From Candidatus Angelobacter sp. Gp1-AA117 (GTDB lineage Bacteria; Acidobacteriota; Terriglobia; Terriglobales; Acidobacteriaceae): DNA of 64,000 nt. Below the pieces are notes generated by a model. The model did not search any database and was not told the origin of the DNA. It saw only the letters and a program-made list of their open reading frames with translations. Of the stretch, positions 41,242 through 51,300 are shown piece after piece; position 1 is the first letter of the stretch; the number at the start of each line of letters is the position of its first letter. Made by a program: the position numbers and the translations under genes. The stretch is taken from the NCBI GenBank assembly GCA_003223515.1, contig QHVI01000014.1, positions 62,001 through 126,000 on the forward strand, read 5' to 3'.

Positions 41242-41985
41242 TCAGGCGATGGCGATTGAGTGTTCCGTCACCGCGGACATGGCGTGATAAAGTCCCTGCC
41301 AGAAGTTATGAATAAGCTGAAGGTGGCGATGATAGCCGTCGGTCATCCTCGCCAGACTTTCTTCGCTTGTGGCATAACGCTTTACGGCTTTCAGCGACTC
41401 TTCCTTGTGCTCTTTTTCGGTGGCCCCGATGTGAGCATAGAAATACTCGCAGGCCTCATGAAATTCGTCGGGATCGTTCCACAGGGGAAGATAATTGCGC
41501 GCGCCGTCATAAAGCTTGCGCAGCATGGTATAGGCCTGCCATTCGAGCGCAAGCTGGGCCCCGAAGGACATCTGCCGGTCACGATAAAGGTACTGCTCCC
41601 CTTCGATCAGTTCGCGGGTGGCGGGCAGCAGTTCAACCGTGTTTTGCAGGCGCTCCCAATTCAGCTCGCCTTCATGGCCCATTTTTCGCGCCAGCTCTTT
41701 GAAGAAATCATTGAGCAGCACAGAGTGGACTTTCACCGGATTGCCATATCCCATTTCCGAATAGAGCGTTTTTACGTACTCGGTTTTAGCATCGATATCA
41801 TCGGTGGTGACCAGCAGAATAGAGAGCGCGTCCGGAAAGGACTTTACCCATTCGCCGTAATTTCTGGCAAAGATTGCCAGCTCATCGATGGTGAGCTCTC
41901 TTGTCATCCATTCGCGGTAAAACTCATTATTCAAAGCGGAATGGTTCGTTATGTCCGTCAGCAAAACTTCGAGATTTCTAGTCAT
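41242..41985 (-). CDS. Heme-oxygenase-like (TenA/CADD/UndA-fold) probable diiron oxidase
   Basis: 247 aa, all-helical, cytosolic. The N-terminus has the TenA/PqqC/CADD pattern (ELTIDELAIFARNYGEWVKSFP, then EMGYGNPVKVHSVLLNDF). A later helix carries a candidate metal Glu in ALEWQA, and EYFYAHIGATEKEH supplies His and Glu in the region of the third metal-binding helix. In known heme-oxygenase-like diiron oxidases the spacing is H-x3-D/E-x2-H; here it reads H-x4-E-x2-H, so metal binding is likely but not certain. Members include N-oxygenases, desaturases, lyases and pABA synthase (CADD). Placed between an NRPS and a halogenase, it probably oxidizes an amino acid or the peptide. ATG 41985 is preceded by a strong GGAGGA. 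PqqC-like cofactorless oxidase or thiaminase are less likely. Confidence 0.85.
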   Translation of the reverse strand: MTRNLEVLLTDITNHSALNNEFYREWMTRELTIDELAIFARNYGEWVKSFPDALSILLVTTDDIDAKTEYVKTLYSEMGYGNPVKVHSVLLNDFFKELARKMGHEGELNWERLQNTVELLPATRELIEGEQYLYRDRQMSFGAQLALEWQAYTMLRKLYDGARNYLPLWNDPDEFHEACEYFYAHIGATEKEHKEESLKAVKRYATSEESLARMTDGYHRHLQLIHNFWQGLYHAMSAVTEHSIAIA

Positions 41986-41995
41986 AACTACAATG

Positions 41996-42001
41996 TCCTC
42001 C
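41996..42001 (-). promoter_or_regulatory. Strong Shine-Dalgarno of the heme-oxygenase-like gene
   Basis: GGAGGA on the minus strand, 10 nt before ATG 41985. It is the best ribosome-binding site seen in the window, in a 70-nt gap after the NRPS stop, suggesting efficient independent translation of this tailoring gene. Confidence 0.6.
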
Positions 42002-42055
42002 GTAAAGTTTCGTCAAAAGAATTTGGAACACGTTTCTGGTTCGGGTTCTTCCAAT

Positions 42056-45000
42056 TCATTCCTGAATCAGTGAATCATCCTCGTCTGAAGCCAGGGCGAG
42101 TTCGAGCAGCAATTTGGCATTGCGCAGGAGCCGCCCGGGGTCGTTTTCGTTTTCCAGCATCGCGCGCGCCAGGCCGTCAATGGCAGGGCTTTCAAAGATC
42201 CTGCGCACCGGCAGCTCTACATGAAGCGCTTCACGGATACGGGAGGAAATCTGGGTGGCCAGCAGAGAATGGCCGCCCAGTTCAAAGAAGTCGTCGAAAA
42301 TGCCAATACGCTCCACCCGCAGTACCTCGGAGAAGATAATGGCCAGCACCTCCTCCAGCTCTGTTCGCGGAGCGACATAGCCCCGGCTCGACTCCGGCTT
42401 GCCGGGTTCAGGTAAGCTGCGGCGGTCAATTTTTCCGGAGGGCGTGAGCGGGAACGCGTCCAGGGGCACAAACACGGCAGGCACCATGTGGTCCGGAAGC
42501 CTTTCATGGAGGGAGTCGCGCAGTTCTTTACTGCTGACCGTCTGGCCCGGATGGAATACAACATAGGCAATCAAACGGCCTTCCTGGCCATCCTTGTGCA
42601 GGACCACGGCCACGTCACGAACGCCGGGATGATGTTTGAGTTCTACTTCAATCTCGCCCAACTCAACGCGCATGCCGCGAATCTTCACTTGCAGGTCATT
42701 GCGGCCGAGGAATTCCAGGTTTCCGTCTGCCTGATAGCTAACCAGATCTCCGGTTTTGTACATTCGCGATCCCGGTTTATTGCTGAAGGGGTCAGGCAGG
42801 AACCTCTCCGCAGTAAGGTCAGTCCGCTTCAAATATCCGTGGGCAAGACAGAGGCCACTGATGTACAGCTCTCCGGGCACGCCGATAGGCACAGGCTGGA
42901 GGTAACTATCGAGCACATAAGTCTTAGTGTTGCTGATGGGACGTCCGAGCGGAGGAAGCGCAGGCCAATCTTCCACCTGCTCAGGCAGCGGGAATGAGGT
43001 CATGACATGCGTTTCTGATGGGCCATAGTGGTTGTATAGGCGACAGTCTTTGAGCTGGCGGAAAAGCCTGGTCATTGCCGGCGTGATCTGGAGTTGCTCG
43101 CCGCCAGCCATAAATTCGCGCATCGAAGCAAATATTTCAGGCTGATCACAGAATTCCTCCGCCAGTTTTTGCAGGACGACGGGCGGCAGATGAAATCTCT
43201 CCACACCATGTTGCTTCACAAAGTGTCCTAAAGCCGGAAGCTCGAGACGAAGCGCCTCAGATGGAAGCACCAGCACTCCGCCTGACATGAAGGTGGAAAA
43301 GATCTCCTGAAAACTGATGTCGAAATTCAAGGAAGCAAACTGGAGAGTACGCTGGGACTGGCGCAATGAATTCTGGTGCCATGTAACCAGATTCACCACC
43401 ACGCGATGAGGCACTACCACACCTTTGGGCCGGCCGGTTGAGCCTGAAGTATAGATGACATACATCCAGTCCTCCGGGGTAACGGCGACTTGTGGAGCGT
43501 CTTCCGGTTCTTTGCTGATCGTCTGCCATTCCGAATCCAGGCAAACCAGCCGCATGCCGGAAGCCGGGAGCATAGCTGCCTGGGCCTCCTGAGAGACAAC
43601 AACAGGTGCTCCGCTGTCTTCAAGCATGAAGGCGAGACGCTCCTTTGGATAGGCCGGATCAAGAGGAATGCAGGCTGCGCCACATTTCAAAATGCCCAGC
43701 ACAGCGACGATCATTTCCGGGGACCGATCCATGAAGATGCCGACGAACTCACCTGGCCGCGCGCCCAATGATGAGAGATAATGCGCCAGTTGATTGGCGC
43801 GGGCGTTCAACTGGGCATACGTGAGTTCCTGGTTCTCAAAGACGAGCGCAGTTGCATTCGGAGCATGCCGTACCTGGGCCTCAAAGAGCTGGTGCGCAGG
43901 AAGCTGCGGAGAGTCTGCTTCGGTTGCGTTCCACTCTTCCAGCATCTGGTAACGTTCGTGGCGGGTGAGCAATGGCAAGCCGGAGATGAGCTGGTCGGGA
44001 TTGGCCACAATGGCAGAGAGCAGAGTGAGCAAATGCCCAGACATGCGCTCGACGGTTTCGCGGGTAAAAAGGTCAACGTTATATTCCAGGGTGCCTAATA
44101 TCTCGGGGCCGTGGTCCCTGGCAAACAGAGTCAAGTCGAACTTTGCCGACTTGTTATCGCAGTCCAGCAAAGTTGCAGATAAGCCAGGCATCTCGTCCGT
44201 CGGCGGAATCGTAGGCTCAAAATTGAAGATGACCTGCACTAAGGGGCTGTGACTGAGGCTGCGCTCCGGATGAAATTGTTCAACCAGATATTCGAACGGA
44301 AGGTCCTGGTGAGCATAGGCTCCGAGCGCCGCTTCCTTTACCAGCGCGAGAACTTCGCGGAAGGAGAGCTCGCCAGAGACACTTGTCCGCATGGGAAGAG
44401 TATTCGCAAAAAATCCAATCAGCCCTTCCAGCTCTTTGCGGTTGCGGTTGGCAATGGGCGATCCCACGATGATCTCCTGCTGGCCGGTATAGCGATGGAG
44501 CAGGACGTTGAAGGCGGCCAGCAGCACCATGAACATGGTGGCCTGCTGGGTGCGGCAAAATGCTTTCAGCGACTGCGAAAGGGCAGGTGAAAACGGAAAG
44601 GTGAAATTAGCGCCGCCATAAGTCTGCACGGCAGGACGGGGAAAGTCCGTGGGCAGTTCCAGCACAGCGGGTTTCGCGCCAAGATGCTGTTTCCAATAGG
44701 CAAGCTGTTGCTCCAGCACTTCGCCCTGCAACCACTTCCGCTGCCACGCCGCAAAATCCGCGTACTGGATGGGAAGGGGCGGGAGATCAGGCGCGCGTCC
44801 GCCGGCGTACAGCGCAACTGCCTCACGCACGAGAACATTCATGGACCATCCATCGGTCACGATGTGGTGCATTGCCAGAAGCAAAACATGTTCCTCAGCC
44901 GCCATGCGAACCAGGGTGATGCGCAATAGCGGCCCCTTTTTCAAATCGAAGGGCCGGCATATCTCATCACTAAATAAAGCGTGGAACTGCTCCTGCCGCT

Positions 45001-45394
45001 CTGGCTGCCCCAGATGCGCAAGGTCGATCCGGCGAATAGGGATTGAATGCTGCTGGCCAATGATCTGCACCGGCTGGCCTTCACTAAGTTCAAAGGTGGT
45101 GCGCAAGGCCTCATGGCGCCAAACCAGGTGATTGAACGCTTCCTGTAAGGCAGAGACATTCAGGTTGCCGCGCAGGGAAACCGGCGTGAGCAGGTTGTAG
45201 ACAAAACTGGCAGGCTCAAACTGATCAAAGAACCACAGCCGCTGTTGTGAAAATGATAATGGCGCAGGGCCACTTTCCTGGCGGCGTGGAATTTTGTCCT
45301 CCGCGGATGCCATGCCTTCTTTGCTTAGCAGGGCATCCAGAATCGCCTTCTTCCTGGGCGAAAGCTGGAATTTGTTGTGGATAGTACTGCTCAT
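42056..45394 (-). CDS. Single-module NRPS, C-A-T
   Basis: 1112 aa. It opens with a short charged linker (QLSPRKKAILDALLSKEG), like the N-terminal linkers of the neighbouring NRPSs, then C (HHIVTDG near 178), A (TSGSTGRPKG near 653, SGKIDR at A10) and T (LGGHSL near 1041), with a 50-residue acidic tail. The A domain has the FDISFQEIFST and HYGPSETHV features of the Pro-type family (DVQFIAHVVK), but the code is DIQHMGHVMK: His278, Gly301 and Met331 differ. A Pro-like or a different, larger or polar substrate is possible; I leave it open. The ATG overlaps the stop of the preceding three-module NRPS (ATGA), so the two proteins are translationally coupled and this module should act directly after it. 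No TE or E. Confidence 0.94.
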   Translation of the reverse strand: MSSTIHNKFQLSPRKKAILDALLSKEGMASAEDKIPRRQESGPAPLSFSQQRLWFFDQFEPASFVYNLLTPVSLRGNLNVSALQEAFNHLVWRHEALRTTFELSEGQPVQIIGQQHSIPIRRIDLAHLGQPERQEQFHALFSDEICRPFDLKKGPLLRITLVRMAAEEHVLLLAMHHIVTDGWSMNVLVREAVALYAGGRAPDLPPLPIQYADFAAWQRKWLQGEVLEQQLAYWKQHLGAKPAVLELPTDFPRPAVQTYGGANFTFPFSPALSQSLKAFCRTQQATMFMVLLAAFNVLLHRYTGQQEIIVGSPIANRNRKELEGLIGFFANTLPMRTSVSGELSFREVLALVKEAALGAYAHQDLPFEYLVEQFHPERSLSHSPLVQVIFNFEPTIPPTDEMPGLSATLLDCDNKSAKFDLTLFARDHGPEILGTLEYNVDLFTRETVERMSGHLLTLLSAIVANPDQLISGLPLLTRHERYQMLEEWNATEADSPQLPAHQLFEAQVRHAPNATALVFENQELTYAQLNARANQLAHYLSSLGARPGEFVGIFMDRSPEMIVAVLGILKCGAACIPLDPAYPKERLAFMLEDSGAPVVVSQEAQAAMLPASGMRLVCLDSEWQTISKEPEDAPQVAVTPEDWMYVIYTSGSTGRPKGVVVPHRVVVNLVTWHQNSLRQSQRTLQFASLNFDISFQEIFSTFMSGGVLVLPSEALRLELPALGHFVKQHGVERFHLPPVVLQKLAEEFCDQPEIFASMREFMAGGEQLQITPAMTRLFRQLKDCRLYNHYGPSETHVMTSFPLPEQVEDWPALPPLGRPISNTKTYVLDSYLQPVPIGVPGELYISGLCLAHGYLKRTDLTAERFLPDPFSNKPGSRMYKTGDLVSYQADGNLEFLGRNDLQVKIRGMRVELGEIEVELKHHPGVRDVAVVLHKDGQEGRLIAYVVFHPGQTVSSKELRDSLHERLPDHMVPAVFVPLDAFPLTPSGKIDRRSLPEPGKPESSRGYVAPRTELEEVLAIIFSEVLRVERIGIFDDFFELGGHSLLATQISSRIREALHVELPVRRIFESPAIDGLARAMLENENDPGRLLRNAKLLLELALASDEDDSLIQE

Positions 45395-48300
45395 GACACC
45401 TGCTCCTTTGCTTCATGCCCCAATGGCTTGGCTACCATGCTCTCCGCCTGATCATCAGAGACACTGACCAGCTTCACCATAAGCTCCGCCCTGCGCTGGA
45501 CGCGGGGACGCTCGTCTTCATCTTCCAGCAAGGCTTCGGCGATTCCAGCCACCGTGGGGCCTTCAAAAATCCTTCTGAGCGAGACTTCAACCTGGAAGGT
45601 CTCACGCAAATGACTGGCGAGCTGGACAGCCAACAGGGAGTGACCGCCGCACTCAAAGAAATGATCGAAAATTCCCACCTGCTCTCTCTGCAACAGCTCC
45701 GCAAAGATGGCAGCTACGATTTCTTCCACCGGGGTGCGGGGCGCAAAGTATTCCTGTTCCGAACCGGGATTTTCGTTTGTCGGAATAGGCAAAGCTTTGC
45801 GATCGAGCTTGCCGCTGGAGGTAAGCGGAAGAGAGTTGAGCACCATGAACCAGGAAGGAAGCATGTAATCCGGCAGACGTTCTTTGAGATAATTGCGAAC
45901 TTGCCGCAAGGTGGCTGGCTGGCCGGGCTTGAGCGTTGCATAGGCGGCCAGGCGCTTATCACCCACTCCATTCCCATGGACTATGACTGCCGTATCCTGT
46001 ATTGCCGGATGCTGCAGCAGAGCGCGCTCAATCTCTTCCAATTCCACGCGGTGGCCGCGGATTTTGATCTGGTGGTCAATGCGGCCTAGGAATTCGATTT
46101 CACCATTGCCTGAGAACTGTCCTAAATCTCCAGTCTTATACAACCTTGCGCCGCAAGCCGCGCTGAATGGATCAGGAATAAACTTTTCGGCAGTCAGCGC
46201 GGCCTGGTTCAGGTAGCCGCGGGCCAGAGCAACGCCCCCTAGATGAATCTCTCCCGGCACGCCGGGCGGAACGGGGCCCATCTCCTCATTGAGGATGTAA
46301 ATGGAGATATTTTGAAGAGGGCGTCCGATGGGCACGCGAGTACGGTGCTCAAGCGAAGGTCCCGAAATATCGTGACGCCAGGCAGTGGCTGTAATGGTGG
46401 CTTCGGTTGGGCCATACATATTACGGAACGCCACGCGACCGCCGGTTATTCTGCTCCATTGTGCGAGACTTTCGAGCGAGGGACTCTCGCCACCGACTGA
46501 GAGCATTCGCAGATGCGCCGGAACAGCCAGCTTGCCACTGGAAAGCTCGCCTGTCATGTGATGCCACAGGACCACCGGCAAATGTGCGGTAGTGATTTCA
46601 TGCTGTTCGCAAAATACCAGCAACTCTTGCGGAGCATAGGCAAACGAATCTGCCGGGCAAACCAGGGTGGCGCCGCTTAGAAATACCGGGAAAATATCTT
46701 CCGCAGAAGCATCGAAGCTCAATGGAAAGAACTGCAACATGCGGCGGCCAGGCTGAAGATCGTAGAGTTCCACCATCTGCAGGGCATGGTTCACCAGCGC
46801 GCGATGTGAAACCATGCTCCCCTTTGGATTTCCAGTGGAACCGGAAGTGTAGATCACATAAGCGAGACATTCAGGGCTGAGCGGAACTTGCAGATTGGCA
46901 GTGTCATCATCCGCAGCTTTTGCAGGTGCATCAACCGCAATCGTCTTAACGTTAGCAGCAGGCAGCATGGCCTGTAGATGCTGCTGGGTGAGCAGCACTG
47001 TGGGCGTAGCATCGGAGAGCAGGAACCTGGTTCTCTCAGCCGGATGCTGGGGGTTCAGCGGCACATAAGCAGCGCCGGCTTTCAATACAGCCAAGACAGC
47101 GATAAACATTTCCGCTGAGCGCTCCATGAAGATGGCTACGCGAGATTCCACTCCAATTCCCTGCTTCTGCAACTCGCGCGCAAGCTGGTTAGCCCGGCGG
47201 TTCAGATCACGATAGGTGAGGCGGCCGTGAACGGTGACGATGGCAAGAACATCAGGGGTGCGTCCGGCCTGCTGCTCGAACAACTGATGAATGGCTGCTT
47301 CAGGCAAAGGACGGTTGCCGGAGCGGCTGAATTCCGAGAGCACCTGATGCAGCGCAGCATGATCCAAGGCTTCTTCGAGCGCGTGCAGATGCAGGGCTGG
47401 CTGGGCGATCATCTGCTGCAAAATAGCCTGATAATCCTGGACCATGCGGGCGATGGTTTGCTCCTCAAAAAGTGCGGTATTGTATTCAAAGTTGCAACTC
47501 ATCGTGTCTTTGTCTTCAGACACAAGCAGGGCGAGTTCGAATTTGGCGCTGCCGCTGTCTATGGGGAAAGAAGAAATCTGGAGACTGCCTAGCCGCAGTT
47601 CAGGCAGGGGCGCATTCTCCAATACGAACATCACCTGGACGATGGGTGCGCGCACCGAATCACGCCGGGGCTGCAGTTGCTCAACCAGTTTTTCAAAAGG
47701 CAGGTCCTGATGCGCATAGGCTGCCAGGCAGGTCTCGCGAACGCGATGCAGCAGATCACGAAGGCTGGGATTGCCCGATAGGTCTGTGCGCAATGGCAGC
47801 GTGTTGACGAAGAAACCAATGAGCGGCTCAATCTCGCTATGGTTGCGCCCGGCAATCGCGGTTCCGATGACTAAGTCAGACTGCCTGGCGCGCTGAGCAA
47901 GCAATATCTTCCAGGCCGCCAGCAGCGCCATAAAGAGTGTGACGCCTTCATTTGCGGCCAACGCCTTAATGTCCTTGGTAATAGCAGGCGAAAGAGTGAT
48001 GGTGAGTTTTCTGCCCTGGTACGTCTGCCGTCCGGGATACGGGTGGTACACAGGCAACCCCAGTTCTGGTGGCGCTCCGGCAAGGCGGTCTTTCCAGTAG
48101 TCAAGCTGTGAGTCCAATACGTCACCGCTCAACCATTCACGCTGCCATACTGCATAATCTGCGTATTGAATTTGCAGCGGAGGCAGCGGCGATGCTTGGC
48201 CGGCGGAGAAAGCCGCGTACAATTCTGTGAGTTCGTGGACGAAAATCCCGAGCGACCATCCGTCGGAAACAATGTGGTGCATCACTGCGAGCAGCAGGTG

Positions 48301-51300
48301 GTCTTCAGGAGAGAGCCGGAAAACATTGAGCCGCAACAGCGGCGGTTTTTCGAGATCGAAGGCGCGCTGCACATCCTGATGGACCAGCAGGCTGATTTGT
48401 TGTTCCTGCTCTGCCTGTGACAGGTGAGTGAGATCGGTAATAGTCAGGGGAGCGGTCAATCTATCGACAATGATCTGCGCCGGTTCCCTGTCAATCTGCA
48501 CGAAGCTGGTGCGCAAAATTTCGTGCCGCTGGACGATTTCGTTGACACACTTTTCCAGAACAGCCGTGTCCAGCTCACCCTTGAGGTGAACAGCCACAGG
48601 GATGTTATAAAAGGGCGAGCCCGATTCCAGGCGGTCAATGAACCATAACCTCTGCTGGGCGAAAGAGAGAGGCAGAGGACCGCTGCGGGCGGTCCGCAGC
48701 AATGGAGGCGCTTGCAGTTTGCTGTCCTTGAGTTTCCCTGTGACGATTCCCGCGAGACCGGCAATGGTAGGGGAAGCAAAGAGGTCATGCACGTGCAATT
48801 CGATGTGGAAGACGTTGCGCGCACGCGAGATGACCTGCGTGGCGTTGAGAGAGTGCCCTCCCGACTCAAAAAAGTTGTCATGGATGCCGGCCTTCTCTAA
48901 CTTGAGCACCTGCCTCCAGATGCCGGCCAGCAACTCCTGGATAAAGGTGTGCGGCGCGACGAAATGCTTCTCCGGAAGCCTGAGGGCGGCAGGCGCAGGC
49001 AAAGCTTTGCGGTCTACTTTGCCGTTGCTGGTCATAGGCATCTGCTCAATCAGCAGGATTGCCGAGGGCGCCATCCAGTCAGGCACTTTGGTTTTCAGGT
49101 AAGCACGCAGATCGCTGCTGGTAGGATGGCTTTCTTCTTTGGGCACGACATAGGCGACCAGTTGCTTTTCCCCGGCCACGTCTTCACGCAGCACCACGGC
49201 ATTGGTCTTGACTCCGGGATACGCGCCCAGCACCGATTCAATTTCGCCAAGTTCGATGCGGTATCCGCGAATTTTGAGCTGATGATCGATACGCCCAAGG
49301 CACTCCATTCTTGCATCGGGGCGATAGCGGACCAGATCGCCGGTGCGGTACATGCGCACGCCAGGCTCGCTGCTGAATGGATCAGGTATGAACCGCTCTG
49401 CCGTGAGTTCGGGCCGGTTCACATAGCCGCGCGCAAGTCCTTCTCCGCTTACGTGCAATTCGCCGGTAACTCCCCGGGGCACAGGCTGAAGCTGCTGGTT
49501 GAGCACATAGAGCTGGCGATTGGCGATTGGGCGGCCAATGGTCACAGGAGTGTTGCTGCCTTTCTCCATTAAGGCGGCGGTGGTGTAGCTGGTGTCTTCG
49601 GAGAGTCCGTAGAGGTTCCAGACTTTTTCAATGCTGGTCAGCTCAAAAATCTGGTTCACGATTTTTTCCGGCAGCACCTCACCCGCAAGCAATACGGCCC
49701 TGGTGGTTTCAGGCACCCATCCCAGACGTGAAAGCTCAGCGATGGCAGAAGGCACGGTGCTGATGAACGTGACTTTATTTTTGGCGGCCAGCGTATGTAG
49801 CTGGAGGACATTTTCTGCCATGATGACTGCCCCGCCCCAACTCAGCGGGACATAAATCTCAAACACGGACATGTCGAAGCAGATGGAAGAAGCGGCCAGA
49901 ACTCCAGCCAGTGTTTCTCTTCCAAATTCAAGCTGGGCCCAATGCATGAGTCCCAGAGTGCTGTGGTGCTCGATGGCTGCTCCCTTGGGTTTGCCGGTGG
50001 AACCGGAGGTATAGACGAGATAGGCAACATTGCTGGAGATCAATCCGCTATGCACGTTGGCGGTGCTTGCGTGGCTGATGGTGGGCCAGTCGGTGTCGAG
50101 ACAGACCGTGTTTTCCACGCGTTGCGGCAGGATTTCTTTCAAATCACTCTGGGTGACCAGTACCCTGATCTGAGTATCTTCAAGCATGAACTTCAGGCGC
50201 TCGGCAGGATATTGAGGATCAAGCGGAACATAAGCCCCGCCTGATTTGAGGATCCCCAGAAGTCCAACCGTCATCTGATTGGTGCGCTGCATGCAGATTC
50301 CCACCAGAGTTTCCGGACCCACGCCCAGGGAGCGCAGATGATGTCCTAGCTGGTTGGCGCGTTCATTCAATTCACGGTAAGTAAGCTGCTCTTCGCCATA
50401 GATGGCCGCGGGAGCATGAGGAACAAGCTCCGCCTGTTTTTCAAACAGGGCCAGGAAACTTTGCTCCTTCGGGTAATCCATAAAGGTATGGTTCCACTGC
50501 GCCAATAACTGGTACTGCTCGGCTTGCGAAAGGAAACAAATAGCTTCATGGCTGGCAAAAGGAGCGTCAGCCATCGCAGAAAGCACGCGCGAATAGTATC
50601 CGGCCGCTTTTTCAACATCTTCAGGAGAGATGGACAGCTCGCGGTAATCGAGGGCAAGGGTGATCCTGGATAATGCTTCATCGAGATTGAACTGGGCGGT
50701 CAGCGCGTAATAGGTTTGTTCGGTGCCGGACAAAGATGCGCCTTCGATTTCACCCGTCTTGAGCAGCCGCTGATAAACGTGAAAGTGGGTGAAATTGAAA
50801 GCTGTATCAAACAGGTTCTCCGCACCGTAAAGATGCTGGAGGCGCTGAATCGGGTAGCGGCGGTGAGGAAGCAACCGGCGTTCTTCTTCAGCCACCCGGC
50901 GCGCCAGTTCAGACCAGTTCTCAGCTTCCAGACTCAGCTTGAACGGCAGAATGTTGAGAAACATGCCGATCAGCTTTTCACCATCTTCAATTTCGGGGCG
51001 GCCATTCATGAAGAGGCCGGTAAACACGCCGGACTGCCCGCTCAATACGCTGATGACTTTGCAATGAGCGGCCAGGAGGATGCTCTTGATAGACAGACCT
51101 TCGGCTGCGGCTAATTCATGCAGTACGTTGGAAGTTTGGTGGGAAATAGGCACATCAATGCGGCCTACTCTCGGGGAGCCGCTCTGCTGACGCAGGAGTG
51201 AAGTACCGGTGATCCTGCTGCCATTGGCATCACTGAATTTTTCAGACCAGTAGCGCCGGCTTTCTTCCGAAGCGATGGTCTGCTGTTCGAGAGCCACAAA

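Noticed and set aside
41260-42339. Plus-strand ORF of 359 aa
   Set aside because: Antisense to the heme-oxygenase-like gene and the NRPS end; the minus-strand genes have motifs and ribosome-binding sites.
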